Of a DNA stretch of 64,000 bases, positions 9,733 to 17,613 are shown piece by piece. This DNA comes from Jiella soli (lineage in GTDB: Bacteria > Pseudomonadota > Alphaproteobacteria > Rhizobiales > Rhizobiaceae): positions 26,816 through 90,815 of the forward strand of contig NZ_JAJAVB010000026.1 of NCBI RefSeq assembly GCF_020615385.1, written 5' to 3'. Every line of letters starts with the position of its first letter. Position 1 is the first letter of the stretch. The translations under genes were made by a program, and so were the position numbers. The notes below the pieces were generated by a model. The model was not told where the DNA came from. It searched no databases and saw only the letters and a list, made by a program, of their open reading frames with translations.

Positions 9733-9922
9733 GCGTCGTCCTTCGGCCGCTTCTTCCCAGACCCAGGATCCGGGCGAATGCCATGACGCCTCGCCTTTCC
9801 GAGAGAGGCAAGAGCCAACCCCTTCAACGGCAACGGCCTGCAAATCGGGCTGTTTCCTTTTGGGATCGCTTGCCGCCACGCATCGCAAGGCCGGCAGGTG
9901 GGGTACGACGACAGGCTAAAGA

Positions 9923-9947
9923 AAAGGGGCGCTTGAGGCGCCCCTTT
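9923..9947 (-). terminator. Rho-independent terminator of the first RTX gene
   Basis: A perfect 10-bp stem (AAAGGGGCGC / GCGCCCCTTT) with a 5-base loop lies 29 bp past the stop of the minus-strand RTX gene. On the minus strand it is followed by a run of four T, then CTTT. It may also stop plus-strand transcription coming from the methyltransferase gene. Confidence 0.8.
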
Positions 9948-9975
9948 CCGTTCCATATCCAGATCGCCAGAGCGA

Positions 9976-11181
9976 TTAGACGTAGGTGACGTCATCGGTG
10001 AGCGAGAATGAGCTCACGCCCTCGAGGGTGACGGTGAGCGTGTCGCCGCCACCATCGTCGATCGAGAGGATCAGGTCGTTGCCGCTCATGGCCGAGCTGA
10101 TCGTGTCGCCCGTGTCGAGGACCAGATGATCCGAACCAGAGGTGAAGTCGCCAATCGTGACGGAATCACCATTAGTGAACGCCTGGAAGTTGAAGTTGTC
10201 GTCGCCGGCGCCACCGAAGAGCATGGAACCGTTTGAGGACGTGCCGCCGATCAGCGAGTCCGAACCCTCGCCACCATAGACGGTATCGCTGGTCAGGAAG
10301 TTGATCGTATCGTCGCCTGCGCCGAGACCAAACTCGCCGGAGCCGCCGCTGCCGATCGAGTCCGAGCCATCGCCGGAATAGACGATTGCACCGCCGGTCG
10401 CGCCGGTGGCGTTGATCGAGTCGGCATCAGCGCCGCCGAACACGGTGTCACCGTCGGTGACGGTGATCGAGTCGACGCCCGCGCCGCCATAGATGGCGTC
10501 CGAACCGCCAGCCCCGGTGATCTGGTCGTTGCCAGTGCCGCCGTAGATGGTGTCGTCGCCGCTGTCGCCAGTGATCGTGTCGTCACCCGCGCCGCCGCCG
10601 AGAACGGCCTTGATGCCGGTGCCAGCCGTCAGCGAGTCGTCGCCGTCGCCGCCAAAGATCGAGGAGCCGCCGGTGATGGTGTCACCGCCCATGCCGCCAT
10701 AGATCGTGTCTCCGTCACCAGCCGTGATCGTGTCGCTGCCGTCGGCCGCGAAGACCAGGTCCTTGCCGGAAGCGGTCGCATCGATAACGTCGCCGCTACC
10801 ACCGCCGTAGACGGTGTCGGCACCAGTACCGGTGACGATGCTGTCGGCGCCGTCGCCTGCACCGAGGACGTTGTCGAGCGCGCTGCTAGCAGCGTCGATG
10901 GTGTCGTTGCCGTCACCAGCATAGACGATGTCACCGCCGCCATTGATGCCGAAGGCGGTGGTCGCCGTCAGCGTGATCGATTCATTTCCGGCGCCGCCGA
11001 GGATCGTGTCGGAATACTGATCGTCGGTGCCGTTGAAGACGTCGTTGCCGGCGCCCAGGAACACCAGATCGGCCTGATCGCCATCGGCGATCGTATCATT
11101 GCCAGCCAGACCGTAGATGGTATCGGCTTCGCCGGTGCCGGCGAGGTTATCATTGCCGGTGGTGCCTGTAAGTACAGCCAT
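9976..11181 (-). CDS. RTX (hemolysin-type calcium-binding repeat) secreted protein 1
   Basis: Almost the whole 401-residue chain is made of glycine- and aspartate-rich nonapeptide-like repeats (G-G-x-G-x-D-x-hydrophobic-x) that form calcium-loaded beta-rolls. There is no N-terminal signal peptide. The C-terminus ends in acidic then hydrophobic residues (D-D-V-T-Y-V), typical of a type I secretion signal. No enzymatic domain is visible, so a structural, adhesive or matrix role is most likely. An AGGAGAG lies 8 bases before the ATG. The protein is a paralogue of the next RTX gene, and the nearby HlyB/HlyD-like pair is the probable exporter. Confidence 0.93.
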   Translation of the reverse strand: MAVLTGTTGNDNLAGTGEADTIYGLAGNDTIADGDQADLVFLGAGNDVFNGTDDQYSDTILGGAGNESITLTATTAFGINGGGDIVYAGDGNDTIDAASSALDNVLGAGDGADSIVTGTGADTVYGGGSGDVIDATASGKDLVFAADGSDTITAGDGDTIYGGMGGDTITGGSSIFGGDGDDSLTAGTGIKAVLGGGAGDDTITGDSGDDTIYGGTGNDQITGAGGSDAIYGGAGVDSITVTDGDTVFGGADADSINATGATGGAIVYSGDGSDSIGSGGSGEFGLGAGDDTINFLTSDTVYGGEGSDSLIGGTSSNGSMLFGGAGDDNFNFQAFTNGDSVTIGDFTSGSDHLVLDTGDTISSAMSGNDLILSIDDGGGDTLTVTLEGVSSFSLTDDVTYV

Positions 11182-11722
11182 TCATTTCTCTCCTAAACAC
11201 GCGCGTGCTTGTGGCGTCGACCGACCGCACCTCGTTATGAGCGCTCTCAAATGCGGCGGACGCACAGCAGTGCATATTTCGGAGGAAGGCGATCCTGTCA
11301 ACGACATGAAGGCAGAAATCCACAACAGGACCACTACCCTGCAACAGGTGTTGCAGGATCGCCAGCGTTATCGTCGAAGTTCATCGTCTGGAAGAGAAGC
11401 CTTGCTCGCCTTGACCGATTAGCCTCCAGGATATCATGTCCATGTTAAAATTTTCGCCAGCCAACCCCGTCCCGCTGAAGCATGGCCCCGGAAACGCCCT
11501 GTGCCGGCTGCGGCAATGGATACCAGGATGAAGCCGAGACTCCTGCGCGGAACTTCCTTCGAAGCCCTTGTGAGCCACCGTCATACATCCCGCTACCATA
11601 TGGATGTCTCGTCTTCTTCGTTGCGATCGACTGTCTCCATCGAATGGAGATGCCTTCTTTTGGCTTTGCCCATTCGCTCCAAAGCCCCGCCGGCTTCAAT
11701 GGAGACAACAGGTAAAACAAAA
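11182..11722. other. Non-coding stretch upstream of RTX gene 1, with a 20-bp interrupted palindrome
   Basis: No convincing gene is visible between the two RTX genes; the short open frames have shadow-like composition. The stretch should hold the promoter of RTX gene 1. At 11338-11357 lies a perfect interrupted palindrome (CCTGCAAC, four bases, GTTGCAGG), a plausible operator about 160 bp upstream of the start codon. Confidence 0.5.
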
Positions 11723-11745
11723 GGAGGGGGCCTGAGGTCCCCTCC
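11723..11745 (-). terminator. Rho-independent terminator of the second RTX gene
   Basis: A 7-bp GC stem (GGAGGGG / CCCCTCC), extended by an inner CCT/AGG pairing, lies about 25 bp past the stop of RTX gene 2. On the minus strand it is followed by TTTTGTTTT. Confidence 0.75.
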
Positions 11746-11769
11746 GCTTCTTATTTAGAGAACCCGCTA

Positions 11770-13281
11770 TTAGCTGTAGACGCCGAAGTCATCAACGCTA
11801 AGGTTCGAGACGTCGTTTACGCCATCAAGCGTCGCCACCAGGGCGCGCCCACCGGCAGTGGACCAGTCGGCATCGAAGTACACTTCGACATTCGTGCCGG
11901 TATCCACCACAACATACGAATTCTGGACGAACGCGCTGAGCATCGTGTTCACGGTGGCCTGTGAGACGTTGTTGTCGGTCAGAACGTAGATCTGATTATC
12001 TTCGCCGTCGCCATTGTCGGCCGTACCGAAGCCAGCACCTGCCCCACCAGCGTTAGTGAACTGAGCGAGAGTCATCTCGCTGTAGTCCGAACCGAAGGCA
12101 TCCGCATTCGTGTTGGCGTTGAATGCCGTCAGTCTCGTACCGCTTGCGTCGCCACTGGAGTCGAACGCGTTGAAGTTAACAGCACCAAATCCGGTCCCGT
12201 CCAGGAAAGAAATGAAATCGCCCTGCACTGATCCGGCCAGGTTAGGAGCGGCGCCATTGCCGGCGTCAAAGTCAGCAATAACGTCACGAATATTGGTCGC
12301 CGCCGAGAACTGGAATTCGTCCTCGCCTGAACCGCCCCTCAGGAAATCCTGAGCGTTATCGAAGAATCCGCCGGAAAGTACGTCGTCACCTGCACCGCCA
12401 TTCAGGTCGTCGGCGTTAGAACCGCCGTACAAAGCGTCATCGCCCTCACCACCGGTCAAGTTATCCGCACCAGATCCACCAAAAATGGAGTCGGCACCAA
12501 TACCGCCATCAAGGGTGTCGGCATCAGCGCCGCCAAATATTGAGTCGTCACCATCGTCGCCCATGATGGAGTCGGCACCATTGTCGCCGAAGAGGGTGTC
12601 GGCGCCCGTTGCACCGTAGATCACGTCGTTACCGGAATCGCCGAAAATTAGGTCATCGCCGCCGGCAACACCGGCGCCGCCGCCAAGGGTGTCAGCACCG
12701 TCGCCGCCGGAAACGGTGTCGTTGCCGTCGCCGCCATAAACGGCGTCATCGCCGGTACCGCCATCAAGATTGTCGGCACTGCCACCGCCATAGATCACAT
12801 CGTTGCCGGCATCCCCGGAAACAATGTCTACGCCGCTATCCTTGCCGCCAAAAATCAGATCATTGCCGGCGCCACCGGAAATCGTATCGTCGTTGTCGCC
12901 GCCGAAGAGCGTGTCGGCGCCGCCATTACCAATGATGGAGTCTCGATCGGCTCCGCCACCAATGAAATCAGCACCGTCGTTTCCGAGAATCGTATCATTT
13001 CCGATGCCGCCGAACGCCATGTTGCCAAGCGTGTCGCCACCTGCCGCAAAGATGCTGTCCGTCGACATGTCGATGGAGTCATCGTCGTCGCCGCCGAAAA
13101 CGGTGTCGATCGACATATCGTCAGTTAGTGACGCAACGTCATCGCCCGTCCCAAGGAAAACGATATCCGCTCCCAGTCCATCATTGACAAGGGTATCCGC
13201 GCCGCCCAGGGCATTGATGGTATCGGCATCATCCGTTCCGACGAGGAAGTCCGGTCCGTTTGTGTAAGTCTGATTAGCCAT
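11770..13281 (-). CDS. RTX (hemolysin-type calcium-binding repeat) secreted protein 2
   Basis: About 330 residues of RTX nonapeptide repeats (for example G-G-D-N-D-D-T-I-S-G-G-A-G-N-D) are followed by a non-repetitive C-terminal region of about 165 residues. The chain ends in D-D-F-G-V-Y-S, resembling a type I secretion signal. The ATG at 13281 was chosen because AGGAGAG lies just upstream; a longer frame starts 27 bases earlier. The first 60 residues align with those of RTX protein 1 (shared pattern A-D-I-V-F-L-G), so the genes are paralogues. The extra C-terminal domain may give this copy a separate binding role. Confidence 0.93.
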   Translation of the reverse strand: MANQTYTNGPDFLVGTDDADTINALGGADTLVNDGLGADIVFLGTGDDVASLTDDMSIDTVFGGDDDDSIDMSTDSIFAAGGDTLGNMAFGGIGNDTILGNDGADFIGGGADRDSIIGNGGADTLFGGDNDDTISGGAGNDLIFGGKDSGVDIVSGDAGNDVIYGGGSADNLDGGTGDDAVYGGDGNDTVSGGDGADTLGGGAGVAGGDDLIFGDSGNDVIYGATGADTLFGDNGADSIMGDDGDDSIFGGADADTLDGGIGADSIFGGSGADNLTGGEGDDALYGGSNADDLNGGAGDDVLSGGFFDNAQDFLRGGSGEDEFQFSAATNIRDVIADFDAGNGAAPNLAGSVQGDFISFLDGTGFGAVNFNAFDSSGDASGTRLTAFNANTNADAFGSDYSEMTLAQFTNAGGAGAGFGTADNGDGEDNQIYVLTDNNVSQATVNTMLSAFVQNSYVVVDTGTNVEVYFDADWSTAGGRALVATLDGVNDVSNLSVDDFGVYS

Positions 13282-13530
13282 CTGCTCTCTCCTGAAGAAC
13301 CATCGCACGCGTTACTTATTACCAGAACGCGAGCCGGAGCCCCTGGACTGGTCGTGCGTCTTAGGGTTATCGCGGAGTAAAAGTGCTCTGTCAACTGTTT
13401 GACCTATCGTAAGGGATAAAACGATATCCAGCTAACGTTGTGGAATCTAACAGTTTTAAGGTCTGTTCCGTTATGAAACACGAATGCGCAGCTCGGACCC
13501 TTCCCCTATGGTAAGGTTTCGCCAGTTTTC

Positions 13531-14763
13531 CTATAGCTGCAGCGCGCGGACGCAGGCGGCGGCAGTTTCAGTGACCTTATGACTGTCAATCTGCCAGTTC
13601 GGGTGCGCCGGGCCGGTACCCGGCCCCGTCACAGTGCCGCGCAGGAAGGCGTGGAAAAGGCCGAGAGTTTGGTAAAGGTGTGCGTGCATGGCTCGGAAGC
13701 CTGTGTGCGGCTCGAGCTCAAGGACCACCGTGCCGGGATGACAAAAAACCGTATTGAAGAGGCCGGAGCCGGTCGGGCCGACGATTATGTCCGCACATGC
13801 GAAGGCGGCGACACGCTCCACAAAAGTTAGCCGCTCCGGGAATATCTCCTGAAATCCCAAGGGGCGAAGGGCCATCACGACATCCGTCTCGTTCAGTAGG
13901 ACGCGGCGAGGGATGGTTTCGGACCAATTGCGGCGCGAAACGTAAAGGCGCCTTCCTATGGAAGGAGGCCGTTTTGGCACAAGGGACGATGCCAGGCTGA
14001 GAAGACGCTTGCGTGTGTCTTTCGGAAAAATATTGGAAGGTGCGACCAGAGAGGGAGCAATCACGTCGGGAAGATGCGCGATACGCGTGATGTCCTGCGC
14101 GATGATGCGGCGGCCAGGCGCGAGCGCCGCGATGATCTCTTCCATCCAGGGCGCCTCCATCGGCAGAAGGAGGGACCGTCCCTCTGCCTCAGGGCCGAGC
14201 TGATCGAGCGTCAGGAGCTTAGGTAGGATCCGGAACAGCCAAGAGCCGTAATTGCGCGCTTCCGTCGAAGCGAGCGCGATCACGGGCTCTTCGATCGACA
14301 GGACGGCCCCGGGATCTGCTGCCACCGTCAGCCGCTCGCCGGTCCTCGTGACAGCAGGCGTCATCTTGAATTCGGCAGGAAAGCGCGACAATGGCGCTGC
14401 CCGGTCAAAGAAGGGGTCGGGCAGAAGGCAGACATCGTTGAATAGGAGCGGGCCGCTGTCCCCCCCTGGCATGTCGTCAATCATCGCGCGCTGGCCAGCG
14501 AGGAAAACGTTGCGGCCGCGGAGAACGTAGCGAGGACGCTCTACAAGGGATGCATCCGGCTCTTCCGGCAGTGGCGGTTCGCCGAAGGGCAGGCGCTGGC
14601 CTTCAGTCTGAAGGGGCTGCGCCGCGGCGACAACGCGAGCCGCGACTTGATCGCTTATAGGCCGCCAGCCGGATGTGCTGTTCTCCCAAAGATCCCCCGG
14701 GTCGGCCGCAGTGACGTCGCGTTCCGCGAGCCGCCCAAGGCGCGCGGCAAGGCCCGGAGGCAT
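13531..14763 (-). CDS. Glycosyltransferase family 61 (DUF563) protein
   Basis: The C-terminal 200 residues carry the GT61 pattern: R-L-Y-V-S-R-R, then a segment ending in the G-P-T-G-S-G-L-F-N region and V-L-E-L-E-P. GT61 enzymes transfer pentoses or other sugars onto polysaccharides. The N-terminal 140 residues are specific to this protein. The gene starts 2 bp after the stop of the sulfotransferase gene and is the last of the long minus-strand glycan series before the RTX genes. Confidence 0.82.
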   Translation of the reverse strand: MPPGLAARLGRLAERDVTAADPGDLWENSTSGWRPISDQVAARVVAAAQPLQTEGQRLPFGEPPLPEEPDASLVERPRYVLRGRNVFLAGQRAMIDDMPGGDSGPLLFNDVCLLPDPFFDRAAPLSRFPAEFKMTPAVTRTGERLTVAADPGAVLSIEEPVIALASTEARNYGSWLFRILPKLLTLDQLGPEAEGRSLLLPMEAPWMEEIIAALAPGRRIIAQDITRIAHLPDVIAPSLVAPSNIFPKDTRKRLLSLASSLVPKRPPSIGRRLYVSRRNWSETIPRRVLLNETDVVMALRPLGFQEIFPERLTFVERVAAFACADIIVGPTGSGLFNTVFCHPGTVVLELEPHTGFRAMHAHLYQTLGLFHAFLRGTVTGPGTGPAHPNWQIDSHKVTETAAACVRALQL

Positions 14764-14765
14764 CG

Positions 14766-15434
14766 TCAGTGCGAGAGCTGGCGCGACAGCGCCCGCTCGA
14801 TCCGCGCCCGGTCGAAAGGCTCGTCCAGAAACTCGAACAGGCCGCGCAGGCTGTCCGGATCCTTGGTGTAGTCCTCGTAGCGCACGAGAAAGCCGTCATT
14901 CGGATGGGCGAGCGCATAGTCGGCATATTGCCGGTCGAGATCCTCCACCATGGCGAGGATCTCTTCCATCTCCATGTCCTTCCACCAGGCGGACCTGGCA
15001 ACGTCGCTCGAGCGGCGGGTGTTGAAGACGAGCTTGCACGGGGCAAAGAAGCTGCGGATGAAGTCCAGGAACTGGGGCATCTCGCCTTCTTCGGCGTCGT
15101 GGAAGCGGATCTCCTTGAAGCCGAGGATCCTGACGCCCGGCGGCGGCGTCAGAATGTCGTCGATGAAGGCGGCCGCCAGCTTCTCGCCGAAGCGGCGCGG
15201 CACGATCTCGTCGGCGCCGTACCAGGGGCCGTGCGCGGGAATGGCCTCCGGGCCCTGGTTGTAGCGGGTGCCATAGGCGCGCTTCCAGGCGCGGAAGAGC
15301 GGATAGAGCAGATTGTTGTTCTCGCCCCGGATGAAGGCGCCGGGCAGGCTCTGCAGGATGGTCTGCAGGAGCGTCGAGCCGGAGCGGCCATAGGTGACGA
15401 TGACGACGAATTTCTCGAACGGCTTGTCGCTCAT
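14766..15434 (-). CDS. Sulfotransferase family protein
   Basis: The N-terminus has the 5'-phosphosulfate loop T-Y-G-R-S-G-S-T-L-L at residues 14-23. A second PAPS-binding motif follows around residues 135-150 (L-V-F-N-T-R-R-S-S-D-V-A-R-S), with arginine and serine where the 3'-phosphate is bound. At 222 residues it is a minimal single-domain sulfotransferase. It probably sulfates the locally made glycan, using PAPS supplied from elsewhere, because no sulfate-activation genes are in the window. It is spaced 2 bp from the GT61 gene. Confidence 0.85.
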   Translation of the reverse strand: MSDKPFEKFVVIVTYGRSGSTLLQTILQSLPGAFIRGENNNLLYPLFRAWKRAYGTRYNQGPEAIPAHGPWYGADEIVPRRFGEKLAAAFIDDILTPPPGVRILGFKEIRFHDAEEGEMPQFLDFIRSFFAPCKLVFNTRRSSDVARSAWWKDMEMEEILAMVEDLDRQYADYALAHPNDGFLVRYEDYTKDPDSLRGLFEFLDEPFDRARIERALSRQLSH

Positions 15435-15558
15435 GAAGCTCTCTCCGCGGGGGTTCGGCGAAGGCGCTGAGACCTTTCAGCCCACCGGCCCAGGTTGATT
15501 TGCAAATGTCTCAAACGAAATCCGGCGCGTTCATCGCGAATGCCGGACGTCGACAGGT

Positions 15559-17613
15559 TCAGAGTCGGCCTGCGAGCCGACTGCGCACGGCAAAGCCCAG
15601 ATGGTCCTCGGCGACGAGCCGGCTCGCCGGCACGCCGCGCAGCGTCAGGGAATGCCGGGCATGCGGCCCGGCGGCGATCGCATGGTGGGCGTGCTCATAG
15701 GCGGCAATTACCGTCGCCGGCTCCTGGCCGCGCTGCAAGGCAAGGTCCAGAAGCGCGTCGGGAAAGCCGTTGATCACGACGACGCCGTCGCCCTTGGCGG
15801 CGCCGGCCAGAGGCAGGGTGCGCGACAGGCCGAAGCCGGCGAGGACGTCGTGGCCGCGGATGAGCGCGCTCAGGCGGTGGAAGCTCGCCGGCTCCTCCAC
15901 CGGCAGGACCGACCCCATGAAGGAGAAGGCGGCCGGGAGCATCGCCGGTTCGGGATCGAGGACGACATTGTCCGGCCGCGCGGCGGCGTGGGCCGCGGCG
16001 AAGGCTTGTCCCTTCGTCTGGCCGTCGAGAAGCAGGGAGAGCGCAAGGCCGGCAGCGCGCAGCCGCTCGCAATAGGCGGCGAAGGCGGTCCGGCCGGGCT
16101 CGGTCGCCACCACCTCCGGCGCCACCGAGACCAAGCAGCGCACCGGCCGGTCGGTGATGAACGGAAACGGCCCGAACGGCGCCATGCCGCAGAGATCGTC
16201 GGTCACCTTCTCGCGCACGTCGCGCAGGATCGGCCCGCGATAGAGCCGGGTCGCATGGCGCAGCGGCGGCGTCCGGCTTGCCCTGATCAGGGGCCGCAGC
16301 AGCGCCGACAGGCGGGACAGGCGCCGGTCTTTGCCCGCAGTCTCGGCCACCGGCTCCAGCGCCGGCACCGTCCAGTGCTCGATCCGATCGATTTCGCGCA
16401 GGATTGCAAGGCCCGGCAGACGCGGCTGTTCGCGCACCAAGCGGTTGAGGTCCTCGACGCGGATGAGGGCAATAAGCGCCTGCGCCCGGCTCGCCACGCG
16501 GCGGCCCTGGCGCGGATCGCCGAAGAAGCGGCTGGCATGGTCGAGCGGCTGCACTTCGAGAAGCGCCGAGCCTGTCTGCTTCTGGGCCATGGCGTCGAAC
16601 AGGAGGCTGCGCAGATAGAGCGGCCATTCGCCGGGCGCGGCGGCGGCACCGTGATGGGCGACGAGAACCGGCGGGAAGGGCGCTTCGTTGGGGGCGTTCA
16701 GATAGGCCGAGAACATCGCCGCGGTCTCGGCAAGGCTAAGGGAGCGGCCGGGCAGGCACGGGTCGGAGGTCGCGCGGATCGCGCCGGTCGAAAGATCAGC
16801 CATCAGGAAGCGCGGCGCCTCGGCCTGTTCGGAGGCGAGCACGGCGCGGCGGGAAAACAGCGCCTGATGCTTGCGCTGCATTCCGGCGAGGATCTCCTCG
16901 GTCCGGCGACGCGACTGCGCCACCATGCTTTCCGGCCGCACGCGGTACAAAAAGCCGGAATCTTTCACCCTGACGCCGTGAAACCCCTTCTCGCGGGCCG
17001 ACAGCCAAAAATCCCAGTCCTCGAGGCCGAGGCGCATCGTCTCGTCGTAGAAGATGCCCTTCGCAAACACGGCGCTGCGTACCAGGCTGCCAGCCTCGCA
17101 GATATTGCCCCTGAGGTGCCGGAAGGGAGCGTCGGCGATTGCGGTCTCGCGGATGTCTACCCCTTCAGCGAAGGCGGTCAGGCCGAAGGCATGAACGTCC
17201 GGAAACGCCCAGCCGGCGCCGGGATCGGCGTCGAGCGCCGCGGCGAAGGCCGAAAGCGCATAGGGTTCGAGCCGGTTGTCGGCATCGAGGAAGAAGATCG
17301 CGTCGAGATCGGCATGAAGGTCGAGAAGGGTGCGAACGCCGAGATTGCGGGCGGCCGAGAGGCCGCCATTCACTTGGCGCAGCGTGATCAGCCGGCCCGC
17401 ATGACGCGCCCGCGCCGCGGCGAGCGCGGCTTGCGTCTCGGAATCGGGGCAGCCGTCGTCGATCACGACGACACTCAAGGGACGCTCGAGATCCTGCCCG
17501 CAGGCGCTCTCCACCGCCTCGACCGCAAAGCGGGCATGGCCGTAGACGGGAATGACGACGCCGAGCCGGCGCAGGCGCCGCTCGCCTTGTGCGGCTTCGG
17601 ACGGCACCGTCAT
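15559..17613 (-). CDS. Large glycosyltransferase family 2 protein with unknown C-terminal domain
   Basis: Residues about 15-250 form a GT2 GT-A domain: V-V-I-P-V-Y-G, V-V-V-I-D-D-G-C-P-D, a D-A-D metal motif in F-F-L-D-A-D-N, and E-D-W-D-F-W-L near the acceptor site. About 430 residues follow that I do not recognise; they could be a second, GT-B-like or carbohydrate-binding module. The ATG at 17613 overlaps the stop of the upstream 711-residue gene as ATGA, so the two are coupled. The next gene downstream, the sulfotransferase, starts 124 bp further on. Confidence 0.85.
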   Translation of the reverse strand: MTVPSEAAQGERRLRRLGVVIPVYGHARFAVEAVESACGQDLERPLSVVVIDDGCPDSETQAALAAARARHAGRLITLRQVNGGLSAARNLGVRTLLDLHADLDAIFFLDADNRLEPYALSAFAAALDADPGAGWAFPDVHAFGLTAFAEGVDIRETAIADAPFRHLRGNICEAGSLVRSAVFAKGIFYDETMRLGLEDWDFWLSAREKGFHGVRVKDSGFLYRVRPESMVAQSRRRTEEILAGMQRKHQALFSRRAVLASEQAEAPRFLMADLSTGAIRATSDPCLPGRSLSLAETAAMFSAYLNAPNEAPFPPVLVAHHGAAAAPGEWPLYLRSLLFDAMAQKQTGSALLEVQPLDHASRFFGDPRQGRRVASRAQALIALIRVEDLNRLVREQPRLPGLAILREIDRIEHWTVPALEPVAETAGKDRRLSRLSALLRPLIRASRTPPLRHATRLYRGPILRDVREKVTDDLCGMAPFGPFPFITDRPVRCLVSVAPEVVATEPGRTAFAAYCERLRAAGLALSLLLDGQTKGQAFAAAHAAARPDNVVLDPEPAMLPAAFSFMGSVLPVEEPASFHRLSALIRGHDVLAGFGLSRTLPLAGAAKGDGVVVINGFPDALLDLALQRGQEPATVIAAYEHAHHAIAAGPHARHSLTLRGVPASRLVAEDHLGFAVRSRLAGRL

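Noticed and set aside
9976..13281. Regularly spaced short repeats that could suggest a CRISPR array
   Set aside because: The periodicity is that of RTX codons in open frames; there are no identical repeats with unique spacers and no cas genes.
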